The notes under the pieces are model-generated. The model ran no database searches, was not told the DNA's origin, and saw only the letters and a list, made by a program, of their open reading frames with translations. 64,000 bases of DNA, taken from positions 248,001 to 312,000 of the forward strand of contig CAWARA010000016.1 of assembly GCA_963784195.1 (NCBI GenBank), given 5' to 3'. A program made the position numbers and the translations under genes. Each line of letters starts with the position of its first letter. Positions within the stretch are counted from its first letter, which is position 1. Below are positions 12,092 to 23,900 of this stretch, piece by piece. Source of the DNA: CAVQAH01 sp963784195 (GTDB lineage Bacteria; Acidobacteriota; Vicinamibacteria; Vicinamibacterales; 2-12-FULL-66-21).

Positions 12092-13214
12092 ATCCACCCT
12101 CAGACGACAGCCCTTCCGACCTTACCGGTGCGGTGACGGGCCTGGCGCGCGTGGGTCCGATCCGTTCCAGACGACTGTGGTCCGGCGCCACATCATCGAT
12201 GTCTGCGCCGAGCGCGCGAAAAGCGGCGAGCTCGGCGTCGGCCTTCGCTCCGTCGCCCTGCAGCCGATACGCTCGCGCCAACTGATAGTGCGCCCCCTTG
12301 TTGCCTGGCTGCGCACGAACACACCGTTCGAGATGCGTCACAGCCGCGTCGATCTGTCCCAGCTGAAGAGCAATCTTCCCCAGCGTGTAGTGCGCGCCGA
12401 TGTGGGCGGGGTCGCGAGCGAGCAACCGCCGGAGCCATTCGGCCGCCTTCGTCAGATCGTGCCGTTGGTAATGAAGCGCCCCGAGCGAGAACATCGCATC
12501 GGTCATGAGCGGTTCGAGCTCCACCGCGCGCTCATAGGCCGGGATGGCCGAGCCGTCGTCGCCGCGCCGCCGGAACGATTCGGCCAGCAGGAACCATGCG
12601 ACGGGGTTCGCCGGCTGGGCGTCGATGACGGCGCGGAGCGAGGTTGCCGCCTCAGACGGTTTGCCGATGTTGATCAGGGCCCATGCGAGATTGATGTGCG
12701 CCTCGACGTCACGCGGCGAGAGCTTGATCACGCGGGCAAGCTCGGCGGCGGCCTGTTCGTCCTGGCGTGCCTGCAGATAGGCGACTCCCAGATAAAAGCC
12801 GAACCCTGGGTTGTCGGGGGCGAGCGCCGCCGCCCGTTCGAGCTCCTTGATGCCTTCCTGCTGCTGACCCGCGAGCGTGTACGCAATCCCAAGCTGGTAA
12901 TGGCCGTGCGGCAACTGTGGGTCGAGCCGCACCACATGTTGCAGTTGGCTGATAGCGAGCTGACGTCGCCCGGTGGCCGAATAGATTTGGCCGAGCATCA
13001 GATTGGCTTCGACCGACGTCGGCACCATCACGATCGCTCGTGACAAAAGCCCTTCCGCTTCCGCGAGCCGGGCCGAGTCAACCGCGGCTCGCGCCTTCTC
13101 GATCAACGGGCCGACGCGAGGTTCCGTTTGCGTCTGCGCGGCGGCTACGTACGGGGCGAGAGCTATCGCAACGCTCGCCGCCGACCGAAGCCCTTGGCGA
13201 AGGATTGCGTTCAT
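11862..13214 (-). CDS. exported TPR-repeat protein (natural end probably near 12100)
   Basis: After a signal peptide (SAASVAIALAPYVAAAQ) the protein consists of about nine tetratricopeptide repeats, for example LGQIYSATGRRQLAISQLQH and HYQLGIAYTLAGQQQEGIKE. Such repeats form superhelical protein-binding scaffolds. As read, the frame runs to 11862, but the last 75 residues or so lie over the start of the S9 gene in another frame and look like noise. A TGA at 12102-12100 in a neighbouring frame, 8 bp before the S9 ATG, is the likely original stop. The ATG at 13214 overlaps the stop of the CRTAC1 gene (ATGA), indicating translational coupling. Confidence 0.85.
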   Translation of the reverse strand: MNAILRQGLRSAASVAIALAPYVAAAQTQTEPRVGPLIEKARAAVDSARLAEAEGLLSRAIVMVPTSVEANLMLGQIYSATGRRQLAISQLQHVVRLDPQLPHGHYQLGIAYTLAGQQQEGIKELERAAALAPDNPGFGFYLGVAYLQARQDEQAAAELARVIKLSPRDVEAHINLAWALINIGKPSEAATSLRAVIDAQPANPVAWFLLAESFRRRGDDGSAIPAYERAVELEPLMTDAMFSLGALHYQRHDLTKAAEWLRRLLARDPAHIGAHYTLGKIALQLGQIDAAVTHLERCVRAQPGNKGAHYQLARAYRLQGDGAKADAELAAFRALGADIDDVAPDHSRLERIGPTRARPVTAPVRSEGLSSEGGYVSLSFPTHCHRSSSVRPVCATVAIRPVDDRPPPGHQTSFRASMVAIRRCDSISLGPRRRPERLGRADSPVVRLPR

Positions 13215-14922
13215 CGGGACCGACCCCGCGAGACAGCGCCGGATCCTTCCTTGATCGTGATGAAGGAGTCCACGTCGATTGGGCCAAGACGCTCTTTCGT
13301 TCCACTTGGCCAGGCCACCTCGAGCGTGTCGATGCGCGTCGCCTCGCCGACGCCGATATGGATTCGCCGGTCACTGTGCGACAGGTAACTGCCACCGCTG
13401 CTCACTTCCTCGGTGATCGTCCGCTGGCCTGCGCGCACCGTCACCCTCGCGCCGATCGCGTCGCGGTTGCTCACGGTACCAAGCAGCGACACGGTGAGCC
13501 AATGCCCGGCACTCTCTCCATTGTTCCGCAGCAATATCGGAACACCGTTGACGATCGCGATGGCAATGTCGACGTCGCCATCGTTGTCGAAATCGCCGAT
13601 CGCCGCACCACGGGCGGCCCACCGTTCGTTCCACACCGGCCCGGCATTCCCTCCCACACTCGTGAACGTGCCCTTGCCGCCATTACGGAAGAGGAACGGC
13701 CGCTGCGCGTACGTCTCGTCAAGGCGATGAGCATCGACCTCGGGGTACACGTGGCCATTGACGTACAGCAGATCCTTCAACCCGTCGTTGTCGTAGTCGA
13801 GGAACTTGGAGCCCCACGTCAAGATTGGAATCGTCGGCGGGCCGATCCGCGACGACCAGGTCGTCTCGACGAAGGTCCCGTCCTGCTGGTTCCGATAGAG
13901 CGAGCACGGCTCACCGAAGAAGTTGCCGATGGTGAGGTCGAGCCAGCCATCGTTGTCGTAGTCGCCGAAATCAACGCCCATGCCGGCGCGCGCGCGGCCG
14001 TCCTCGTCCACGGCCACACCGGCGCGCAACGCTGTTTCCTCGAAGCGGCCTCCGCCATGATTTCGATACAACTGGTTCGGCTGCGCGTCGTTGGCGACGA
14101 ACAGATCCACCTTTCCATCGTTGTCGTAATCACCGGACACGACACCGAGACCGCGATATTGTGATGCGTCGATCCCCGCGCGGTCTGTGACGTCCGTAAA
14201 GGTGCCGTCGCCGTTGTTGCGAAACAGTACGTCTCGCATCCCTTTGAGCCCGCGGGGACCACACATGACCGGAAAGCCGCGGTACGAGCAATTCACCCCA
14301 GGCCTGCTGCGCGCCTGGAAGCGGTGCCGTCTCCAGACTGAAATCGATATACCGCGCCACGAAGAGGTCCAGCAAACGATCGCTGTCATAGTCGAACCAC
14401 GCCGCGCTCGGTACTCCACCCACCAGCCGCCACGCCGGCGCGCGCGGTGACATCGCTGAACGTGCCGTTCCGGTTGTTGTGAAACAGAACGTTTTTGCCA
14501 AAGAACGTCAGGTAGATGTCCTCGAAGCCGTCGTTGTCGTAGTCCGCAACGGCAACGCCCTGTCCCCAACCGCTCCGGCCCACACCGGCCCGGTCAGTCA
14601 CGTCGGTAAACACACCGCTCCCATTCCCACGATACAAACGCAGGCTGGGTGCCGTGGCCTCGTGACCGATTGTGGCGCCGTTCGTGAACAGCAAGTCGAG
14701 CGCACCGTCCGCGTCGTAGTCGAAGAACGCCACGCCGGTGCCCGTCGTTTCGAGGATGTAGATGTTGCGCTCGCTGCCGCCGAAGACGATCTTGTGGGTC
14801 AGCCCGGCCGACCGTGCAACATCGATGAAGGTGGGACCGTCGAGCCCCGCGGCGAGCTGGACTGCGAGACCGAGGGTTGCTGACGCGCAGAGGGTTGCGA
14901 GCCCGCCGGTGCGCGTCAGCAT
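13211..14922 (-). CDS. CRTAC1-like FG-GAP/VCBS and ASPIC/UnbV protein, frameshifted
   Basis: The protein of about 570 residues starts with a leader and FIDVARSAGLTHKIVFGG, then carries FG-GAP/VCBS beta-propeller repeats with calcium-type loops (DYDADGALDLLF, DYDNDGFEDIY, DYDNDGKVDLF, DYDNDGWLDLTI, DFDNDGDVDIAI) and ends with an ASPIC/UnbV domain (NRDAIGARVTVRAG, YLSHSDRRIHIGVG, WPSGT). Frame changes near 14400 and 14300 must be bridged. It is 8 bp downstream of the TonB receptor and coupled to the TPR gene by ATGA. Proteins of this type are secreted and often sit beside TonB receptors; the molecular role is not established. A second copy is at 19040-20759. Confidence 0.87.
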
Positions 14923-14930
14923 GGGTCTAC

Positions 14931-17760
14931 TCAGAAAGTCCAGCGTCCGCCTATTCGGAACACGCGCGGGCCGAGAATGTCCGTAGGCTTGCCGAAGTCC
15001 GACCCGCTGTTCGGGTTCACACCAGTGACGACGTTGGTGTTGAACAGGTTGAAGAAGTCACCGATTACCTCGAATCGATGCTGCTGGACGTTGAAGAACT
15101 TGCTGATCCGCAGGTCCATCGTCTTCAGCGTGGGAAACCGGTTGGTGTCGCGCAATTCGGCGAAGAACGTGATCGGACCCTGATTGAACGGCGTGCCGCT
15201 GGCGTCCGCGTCACAGCGTCAGGATTCGGGCATACGGCGTGCCTGTCTGCACCTTCGCGGTGGCGGCGACCGTGACGCCGATCTTTTGGATGTCGTAGCT
15301 GCCGCCAACTTTGAACGCAGTGGGTGCGATCGAAAAAGCCCGGACCCGAAGTGTTGTTGATCAACTGGTTCGGGTTCAAGAACGCGCTCGGCCCGAACCC
15401 GATGCCGCCGGCACCCTCTTCTTCACCGCCGAACGCGCTCACCGAAATGCTCGTGCGGGTGATGTCGCTCGTGGAGTAGGCGTACGAGGTGAGGAACTGA
15501 TAGCCGTCGGCGAATCTCCTCTGCGCGGATATTTCGAACCCGTCGAACTCGGTCTCGAACTCGGAAGGGTTCGTAAGGAGCTGCCGGTTGTTGCCGAGCG
15601 TCTCCGGGCGCTGGTTGAACAAGGTGACAGTCTGACCGGTCACCGGATCGATCGCCGGAACAGCCACGATAACCGGTATCGAAGGGAATGCCAACTTCGG
15701 TGATTGCGAGCAGGTCACGGCGCCTGCCGATGGATGTACATGCTGCTGACGCGAATATTCCCGGGCGCTTCGAACTCCACGCCCGCCGTGAACTCGTCGG
15801 TGTACGGCTGCTTCAGATCGGAATCGACGCTGGTGATCGAGCCACCAAAGCTGAACAGCTGCGTGCCCTCCTCGCCTGGTTGGAACACGCGGTCGCCGTT
15901 GCAGGTCTACCCACGTCGTATCCCGTCCCACCGAGATTGTTCGGGTTGGGAGGTGAGACATAGCCTGTGCTCGCGGCGTGGTAATAGCGTGAGTACCCGG
16001 CTTTGACCGCGACCTTGTGGGACGGGAGCGGATCGAAGACGACTCCAATCCGCGGAGCGAGCGTATTCCAGGAAAAGACGTCCTCTTCTGGGAACGACTG
16101 CGGGCTCGAGAACGGACCGCCCGGAGCACCCTGTTCGGGCAGCAGACCTTCTGAGTGCTCGAACCGCAGGCCGAGGTTGAGCGTCACAGCGACCGAACCC
16201 CACGTTGTCTTGAACGTGGAGCACCGAGCCGCGGAAGATCTCCTCTTCGTCGACAGGCGAGTTGTATTCGATGACAAGTTTGTGGCTCGCCTTCGAAAAC
16301 CTGCAGATTGACGCCCTGGAAGACGTCCTGGATGGAGTCGGAGAGGCCCCGGAAGTACTGGTAGCCGGCCTTGATATTGTGATCGAACCTGGCCGGTGCG
16401 TTTGAAGATCGACACTGCGCCGTCGATCGCCAGTCGTGTGCGCCACTGGTCGAAATTCTGCGACGCCGCGCCGCTGTTCACGCCAGTCGAGAGCTCCACG
16501 ACGTTCGGCCCGGTGACGTCCGGCTGCAGGTTCAACGGAAACGCGATGGTCGAGTAGCTCACCCGCGCATCGAACACCGCATTGTTGCCGATCTGGGAGT
16601 TGTACGCGCCCTGGTAGATCGTGAACACATCGTCTTCGATCCAGGTCGTTTCTGGGTGGATTGAGCGCGCTCGCGTTTCGATTGGGCTTGTAATAGGTCT
16701 GGCGGGTATACAGCCCGGTGAGACGGTTCCTCTGGTTCAGCTGGTAGGTGACGTTGCCCAGGCCCGAGAACATGTCCGTGTTCTCGGACTCCGGAAAGTC
16801 GACGACATCGCGGTGGATGCGCCAGTCGCGCCAGCTCGTGAAGAACCGGAGGCGGTCCTTCAACAAGGGGCCGCCCAGCTGCGCGGTCCAGTCGGAGAAC
16901 AGGTTGATGCTGCTTCCGATCGACACACCCTGGTCCTTGAGTTCCTGGGACAGGTTGTCGGAGACCATGCTGCTCGTTCTCGAAGTAATAAGCGGAGCCG
17001 CCGTGGAAGGTGTCGGTGCCCGACTTCACGATGATGTTGTAATAGACGCCGGGGGTGCCGATCTCCGCCGAATGTTGCGCCGTGGAGACCTGGGTCTCCT
17101 GGAAGCTGTCGAAGTCGTAGTAGAAGCCGGCGGCACCCGAGGCAGCAGGATCGGTCACGTTCACGCCGTTCAGCGCGTACGTGTTCTGATGCCATGTGCT
17201 GCCGAATGCGGAGAACACCGCTTGCAGCCCACCCTGACTGCCGCCAACGTCCTCGCGATCGAGCACGACCTGCGGCGCAAGGTTCTGGAGGATGGCCCAA
17301 ACGTCGCGCGCCGTCGGGATCATCTGCAGCGCCTGCGAGTCGATGCTCGTCGCGACGTTCGTATTCGTGACGTCGACCGTAGGTTGTCCACCAACGACAG
17401 TCACGGTCTCTGAGAGATCGCCCGCCTGCTAACGTGACGTCAACCGTCAGCGTCCGGGCCGCTGTCACCGCCAGGCCCTCACGGACGACCTTCTTGAAGC
17501 CAGCCAGCTCGTACGAGGCCGTGTAGTCGCCGAGGGGGAGGGACTGGAAAGCGTAACCGCCGGCAGTGTCGGTGACGAGGGTGCGCGGCGTCAGCAGAAC
17601 GGGGCTGGTGAGGGTAACCGTCACACCCGGAACGACAGCGCCGGAGGGGTCTGCAACCGTCCCGGTGATCGTGCCAACTTGCAGTGACTGACCGTGGACG
17701 ACCGTGGCGCAGAGAAGGAACAGTAACGACCAGGGAGGGAACCGAGCGATCGACTCTCAT
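14931..17760 (-). CDS. Oar-like TonB-dependent receptor with N-terminal carboxypeptidase-regulatory domain, many frameshifts
   Basis: Pieces in all three minus frames line up as one receptor of about 940 residues. They give a signal peptide, a carboxypeptidase-regulatory-like domain (GGYAFQSLPLGDYTASYELA), a plug region (IPTARDVWAILQNLAPQVVL; YALNGVNVTDP), and a long barrel (APRIGVVFDPLPSHKVAVKA; FEISAQRRFADGYQFLTSYA) ending in ...GGRWTF, the aromatic C-terminus expected for outer-membrane insertion. The ATG at 17760 has GGAGG 5 bp upstream. At least six indels are needed, the first only about 40 bp after the start. It heads the operon with CRTAC1, TPR and S9 genes. Such receptors import or bind large substrates; this one's ligand is unknown. 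Confidence 0.85.
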
Positions 17761-17981
17761 CAACACCTCCGTGATTCGACCAGCGCCGAACCGTCAATAC
17801 CGGGTGTGTTCAGTGAATGCGACAGGTCTGCTAGAGATTTCCGGCAAACGAGTGTGATACGTTACCTTGGGAGTGTCAAGCCGCCTTGTGGTAAAGGATG
17901 CGCAGCGATCGTGTTCAGCGTGGGACATTGAGGCGTGTGGCACAATGACGGCCGTAACACCAGCCATGCTAGCGGACCGTT

Positions 17982-19043
17982 GTGGCCACCTCGACCGTCG
18001 CGATAACGGCTTTCGTCATCGTCGCGAGTGCGACACCGGCCCGCCCTGGCCCAACGGAGCAGCAGAGTGCCGCCGAGGCCGAAAAGCTTGTACAGGCCGG
18101 GGTCGAGCGACTCAGCCGAGGAGAGTTCGAAGCGGCCGCGGCATCGTTCCGGCTCGCGATGCAGCTCAATCCGGCGCTCGCGGCAGCCCACTTCGGCGCC
18201 GGTGTGGCGTTGGCAAATCTGCAGCAGTTCGAACAGGCAATTCAGTACTTCAAGCGGGCGATCGAGCTTCGGCCGGAGTTCGCGACTGCGTATCTCAATC
18301 TGGGTCTCGCACAGGTGCGTCTCGGGAACGACGCCGCCGCGATGGCGGCGTTGCAGGAGGCCGTCCGGCTGGCGCCGCAGCTGGTGGACGCGCATCGAGC
18401 GCTCGGGGCACTCTTCGCAAAGCTCGGTCGCTGGAGCGAAGCCGACCGCCTCGTACCGAGAGGTGATCAGGATTCGGCCGCGACGACGTCCCTGGCCTGC
18501 TTGGGCTCGGAGTGGCCAGCGGCACGCTCGGCGATTTCGACGTCGCGATCAACACCCTGACCCGTCTGCTGTCGGTGAAGCCGGACTCGGTCGACGGCCA
18601 CCTGGCGCTCGGTCAGACATACGCAAATCTGGAACGCTGGACCGATGCACTGCCGCATCTTTCGCGCGCGGTGCGAGCTGGCGCCTAACAACCGAAACGC
18701 ACAGCACAGCCTCGGGAAGGCACTGGCAAAGACCGGCCGGCCGGATCAGGCGCTGCGCCATTACCGTGAGGCCGCTCGTCTCGATCCGGCTGACGCTGAG
18801 GCACATTTTCGCGTCGGCCTGGTGCTCGTCGATCTCCATCGGGAGGCAGAAGCTGTCGCGGCGTTCGCCGAAGCCATTCGTCTGCGCCCGAACTTCGCGG
18901 CAGCCGTCTTCAATCTGGCTCTCGCGTACCACACGCTGGGCAGGTTGGATGACGCCCGCGATCAGCAGCGCGCCCTCGCGAGAATGGACCCGAACCTGGC
19001 GCGCCAGCTCAACTCGTTGCTCGATGGCAAGACCGGATCATGA
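17982..19043 (+). CDS. TPR-repeat protein, frameshifted
   Basis: A GTG start with a weak leader (STVAITAFVIVASATPAR) is followed by TPR motifs such as LVQAGVERLSRGEFEAAAAS and AIQYFKRAIELRPEFATAYL. The frame breaks near 18455 and returns after about 18670, where LGKALAKTGRPDQALRHYRE and AEAVAAFAEAIRLRP continue the repeats. The middle segment in another frame (GDFDVAINTLTRLLSVKPDS) is also TPR-like, so one protein of about 350 residues is intended. It is divergent from the TonB receptor, and its stop overlaps the downstream CRTAC1-like start (ATGA at 19040). It is the counterpart of the TPR gene at 11862-13214. Confidence 0.82.
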
Positions 19044-20759
19044 TCGCGCGTCGGTGTTGGCTGACCACGGCTGCATCAATTTCACGATCGCGTCGCTGAC
19101 TGGTCATCGTGTCATTTGGCACCACCGCGGGCGCGCCATTCGACCTGCGTCTGGTCGATGTGACCGCGGACAGCGGCATCGACTTCACGCACGAAAACTC
19201 GCCAACGACGCAGAAATACCTCATCGAGACGATGGGCGGCGGCGTGGCGGTGCTGGACTACGACAATGACGGCTGGCTCGATCTGTTCTTTACGAACGGC
19301 GCGCAGGTGTCGGCGCCGATGCCGCCCGAGGCCCACATGAGCAAGACCGACCGCTTCGCAAATCGTCTCTACCGCAACCGTCACGACGGAACGTTCGCCG
19401 ACGTGACGCGAGCGGCCAATGTCGGCGGAGTGCCTGGCGGTCGATACGGCATGGGTGTCGCGGTGGGCGACTACGACAATGACGGTTTCGCGGATCTCTA
19501 CGTAACGGGTTACGACGCAAACACGCTCTATCACAACGACGGTCACGGACGGTTCGATGATGTGACACAGCGAGCGGGCGTCCAGGGCGGCGGATGGAGC
19601 GTGTCGGCGCTCTTCTTCGATTTCGACAACGACGGATGGCTCGATCTGTTCGTCACACGATACGTGGACTGGAGCTTCGGACGCGAGGTCTACTGCGGCG
19701 AGAGGCGCCCAGGGTACCGGGAATACTGTCACCCTCGCACGTTTCCGCCCATCACCAACATCCTGTATCGCAGCAATCGTGATGGCACGTTCACGGACGT
19801 CAGCCGCGAGACGGGTATCGCCGCCTTGAAGGGGCGAGCACTCGGTGTGGCTGTGGGCGATTACGATGGCGACCGCTGGCTCGACGTGTACGTCGCCAAC
19901 GACGCCGTCCCGAGCTTCCTACTTCGGAACGAGCGGGGCCGCTCGTTTGCCGAAACCGGCGTCGCCGCCGGCGTTGCGGTCAACGGTAACGGCCGCGCCG
20001 TCGCCGGCATGGGTGTGGATTTCGGTGATTACGATAATGACGGCCGACCGGATTTGTTCGTCACGGCGCTCTCAAACGAGACATACCCGCTCTATCACAA
20101 CGAGGGGCGGGGCATCTTTTCCTTCGCGACGACGGAGGCTGGCATCGCCAACGCCTCGATGCCTTATGCGGGCTGGGGCGTCAGGTGGATCGATCTCGAC
20201 AATGACGGGTGGAAGGATCTGTTCGTCGCGCAAGGCCACGTCCTCGATACGATAGAGTTGACGTCCGATCACCTCAAGTATCTTCAACCGCCGCTTGTCC
20301 TCAGAAATATTGCCGGCCGGTTCGTTCCATCTCCGGCAACAGCTCCTCCCTCATCGTGTGTGGGCGGGTCGCGGAGCCGCGTTCGGGGATCTCGATAACG
20401 ACGGCGATATCGACGTCGTCGTTGCTACATGCGGTGGGCGACCGCACGTTCTGAGAAATGATGGCGGAAACCGCCGCAACTGGTTGTCACTCTCGATCGT
20501 GGGCAGACCCTCCAACCGGGATGCGATCGGTGCAGAGGTCACCGTCATCAGCGCCTCGGGCGAGAAGCAGTATTTCGGCGTGACGAACGGATCGAGTTAT
20601 CTGTCGGCGAGCGACAGGCGGATCCATGTAGGCCTCGGCACGGATCGAATCGCGCGTTCGGTGCAGGTGAGGTGGCCGAGCGGGACCGTACGAACACTGC
20701 GCGACGTGCCCGCGAACCGTTCGGTGACGATCCGGGAATCGGGAACTGGGGCGCGGTAG
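19040..20759 (+). CDS. CRTAC1-like FG-GAP/VCBS and ASPIC/UnbV protein, second copy, frameshifted
   Basis: The main frame (19109 to about 20340) begins FDLRLVDVTADSGIDFTHEN and holds FG-GAP/VCBS loops (DYDNDGWLDLFF, DYDNDGFADLYV, DFDNDGWLDLFV, DYDNDGRPDLFV, DLDNDGWKDLFV). After a break near 20335 the frame continues VWAGRGAAFGDLDNDGDIDV and the ASPIC/UnbV end (NRDAIGAEVTVIS, YLSASDRRIHVGLG, RWPSGTVRT). The natural start is probably ATG 19040, overlapping the TPR stop: removing the extra base near 19101 joins MIARRCWLTTAAS to a hydrophobic SLLVIVSFGTTAGA. A GTG at 19109 is the literal alternative. With the TPR gene it forms a mirrored copy of the pair at 11862-14922. Confidence 0.86.
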
Positions 20760-20762
20760 TGG

Positions 20763-20921
20763 CATACCGAAGCGCTGGGTCTGCTTTCAACCAGACGACA
20801 AGAATCTCTCCCGCAGTTTTCCCGCGATGGGAAACAGCTGCTATACGCTCGCGGAAAGGTTACAGGCGATATTTGGATCCTCAAACGCGGTCAGAAATCG
20901 GCTGCATTCCTTCGTTCGTGA
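20763..20921 (+). pseudogene. C-terminal remnant of a TolB/PD40 propeller protein
   Basis: In the same frame as the preceding CRTAC1-like gene, right after its TAG stop, 52 codons read TRRQESLPQFSRDGKQLLYA and GDIWILKRGQK before a TGA. This matches the last blade and tail of kinase-fused or free TolB-like propellers. There is no start or upstream part. It is probably a leftover of a deleted gene joined to the end of the CRTAC1-like gene. Confidence 0.5.
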
Positions 20922-20937
20922 GTATCCACCTCGCGGA

Positions 20938-23900
20938 CTAACGTCCTCCGCCATTCTGCGATGACGTCCCACGCGCCCCCAGTTGTTTGAGCAACTCGCG
21001 CACCGCGGTATCCAGTTGTGAATCCTTCCCCGCCAGGCTCTCGCCGATCGGCCGTGTCACCGGAATGTCGACCGGCCGCGGGTTCAGCTCCATGTTCGTT
21101 CCGTCCTGCGTCGTGATGCGTGTGCCGGGCATGCGCATCGTGGAGCCGTCGACGAGGGTCTGGCTTCCTGTGTAGATGATCCAGCCGGACGTCGGTTCGC
21201 CGACGACCGTTCCGAGCTTCAGCGAGCGGTAGCCTTCGGTGAAGTCCTCGGCATCTGACAGCGAATGCTGGTTGGTGACGAGAATCGTCGGCAGCTCGAG
21301 CGCCCGCTGGCCGAGCACGCTGCGCGCCGGCGCGGTTGGCAGGCCGCGCGGGGTCATCATCATGTAGCCGCGGCGCGCAAGGACGTCGAGCGCATACGCG
21401 TTGACGAAACCACCGTTGTTGTTGCGCACGTCGATCACCACGCCATCTTTCGCGCGGTTCTCGGCATCGAGATCCAGGTACAGCCGGCGCAGCGCCCCTT
21501 CCGACATGTCGTTCATGTGCACGTAACCGAGGCGGCCGCCGCTCGCCTTGTTCACATACGCGCGATTCCATTCGACCCACTCGCGATAGAGCAGGTTCTT
21601 CTCCGCTCCACCGGTGACCGGCCGCACGATCACCTCTCGTCGATCCGTGGCGTCAGGTGATGCCGCCACGGACAGCTCGGTCCGGCGGTTGTTGGCGTGT
21701 GACAGAAGCTCGTCCAGGTTGACTTGTGGGGTAATCGCGGAACCATTGACCGCGACGACGTAGTCGCCAACCGAGACTTGTCTGGTAATTGCGGCAGGTC
21801 CAAGCGGAATGACGCTGGAGACGCGCAGCCGTCCATTGCGTTCGTATTCGCCACGATCGAAACGGAGACCGAGCCGGCCTGCGGCCGGTCCACCACCGCC
21901 GCGGCCGCCGCGGCCACCGCCACCAGCGACGCCCATGTGCGACGCGTTCAGCTCGCCGACCATCAGGTTCAGCAGACGGCGCATCTCGTCCGGCGTCTGC
22001 GCCCCGGCAATGCGCGGCTCGTAGCGGGTGCGCACGCCGTCCCAGTCGACGCCGTGGAACTTGTCGTCGTAGAAGCCATCGCGCATGTACGTCCAGGCCT
22101 GACGGAAGACCTCCATCTTTTCCTGCACGAAGTCCACGTCCATTTCCGCCGTCACCGAGATGTTCCGCGACTGACGAGTCTCGACAGGAATCACCGAAAT
22201 GCGCCCCTGCTCGAGATAGAACACCTCACGGCTGTCGGGGGTGAACTGCGCGTCCGCCTTCGGCCCGGCCGTCGACGTCAGTTGTCTCGCGACCGCCGGC
22301 TCGCGGGCCAGTTCGTCGAGCGAGTACACGTAGAGGTTCTGCTGGCCGGCAGCGGTCGCCGTCATCAACAGCCATCGCCCGTCTGGACTGATCGACTGCG
22401 AGCCGACGTCGACACCGACCGGCAGGATGCTGACGCGCTGGCGGATGTCGTCGAACACGATCTCGACAGGCTTCGAGGGATCGCGCCGCGGCGGTGCCGG
22501 CGCAGCGTCGCGGGCAGGCGGCTGTTCGCGTCCCGGCGGCGGATCCTGTGCGGGCGGCGCGGTGTCGGCCGGCCGCTCAGCCGGCCGGTCCGCCGGGCGG
22601 TCCGCCGGGCGATTACGGGGATCGTCCCTGAACAGATCGCGGAATCGATCCTCGCGGAACCGCGGGGTGCGCAGGATCAGATCGACCTGCACCGCCTCGC
22701 CTTCCTCGGTGCGCTGATTGGTGTTGTAGATGATGTAGGTGCCGTCGGGACTCCAGGAGATGTTGTTCGCGCTGCCGTTCGGCATCGCGGTGACCGGCTT
22801 GCTCTCACCGCCGGCCGCCGGCACCGCGAACACGTTGCGGAAGGCCTTGGCGGTCAAGCCAACGTACGCGACCCATCGGCTGTCGGGCGACCACGCGAGG
22901 CCGCGGTTGGACCTGGTCAGGTTGCCCGTTGCCAGCGAGCGCTCCTGCTTGGTCGCGACGTCGACAATTCGCAGATCGGTACCGTCTCGCACGTACGCGA
23001 TCGACTTCCCGTCAGGCGCCACGCTCGGTGCCGAATCGCTCACCAAGGCCTTCGTCAGCTGGGTCTCGCTGTTGCTGGTGAAGTCGAACAGGTAAAGGTT
23101 GCCGACACCATTCCGCTCCGAGACGTAGACGATGCGCCGGCTGTCGGGGAGCCAGCCGATCTGGGACTCGCGCGCGCCGGATTGGCTGACGCGCACGGCA
23201 TCGCCGCCGTCCCGCGCGGATGCGGCCCAGACCTCACCGCGCGCGACGAACGCCACCTTCCGCCCGTCAGGCGAGAGCGCGAGATCCTGGAATCCGTTCG
23301 TCAGCGTCACGTGCTCGAGCGCCGGCGACGATGGCGCTCCGCGTTTGGTGATCGGAACCTTTTTCGCGTCGCCGCTTGCCGTGTCCATCGACCAGACTTC
23401 GAAATCCCGCTCGAACACGATCGTCCGGCCGTCGTTGGAAATCGTCGGCCAGAGGACCCGGCCATCGCTGAACTTGGTGATCGCCTTTTCCTTCGACTCG
23501 CTTTTCGGATCGCCTCCCGACGCCGATGCGGACACCGGAAGCATCCAGATGTTCTGGCTGCCGCTGCGATCGGAGACGAAATAGAGGTTCTTCCCGTCTG
23601 CGCTCCACATCGGCCACAACTGCTTCGCACCGCGCTTTGTGAGCTGCTCGTACTTCGGCGTGGAGCCATCGGTCAGCAGCCAGAGTTCCGACTCGTCGAG
23701 GTGGGAATGGCCGTTGCGCCACCACTGTCCGGCGCCGTTGCCGCGCGCCGTGAACGCGACACGCTGACCGTCCGGCGAGGGCGCAGAGAAGAATTCGCTC
23801 GTGTAGCGATCGCCGCTCACGATCATCGGCGTTCCGCCGGCAACCGGCACCCGGTAGATGTCGTTCATTCCGGAGATATCACGACTGGACGACGAGAAAT

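Noticed and set aside
17851..17879. Promoter for the TonB receptor (TTGACA on the minus strand at 17879-17874)
   Set aside because: No acceptable -10 box lies 16-18 bp downstream (CACACT at 17 bp; TATCAC only at 14 bp).
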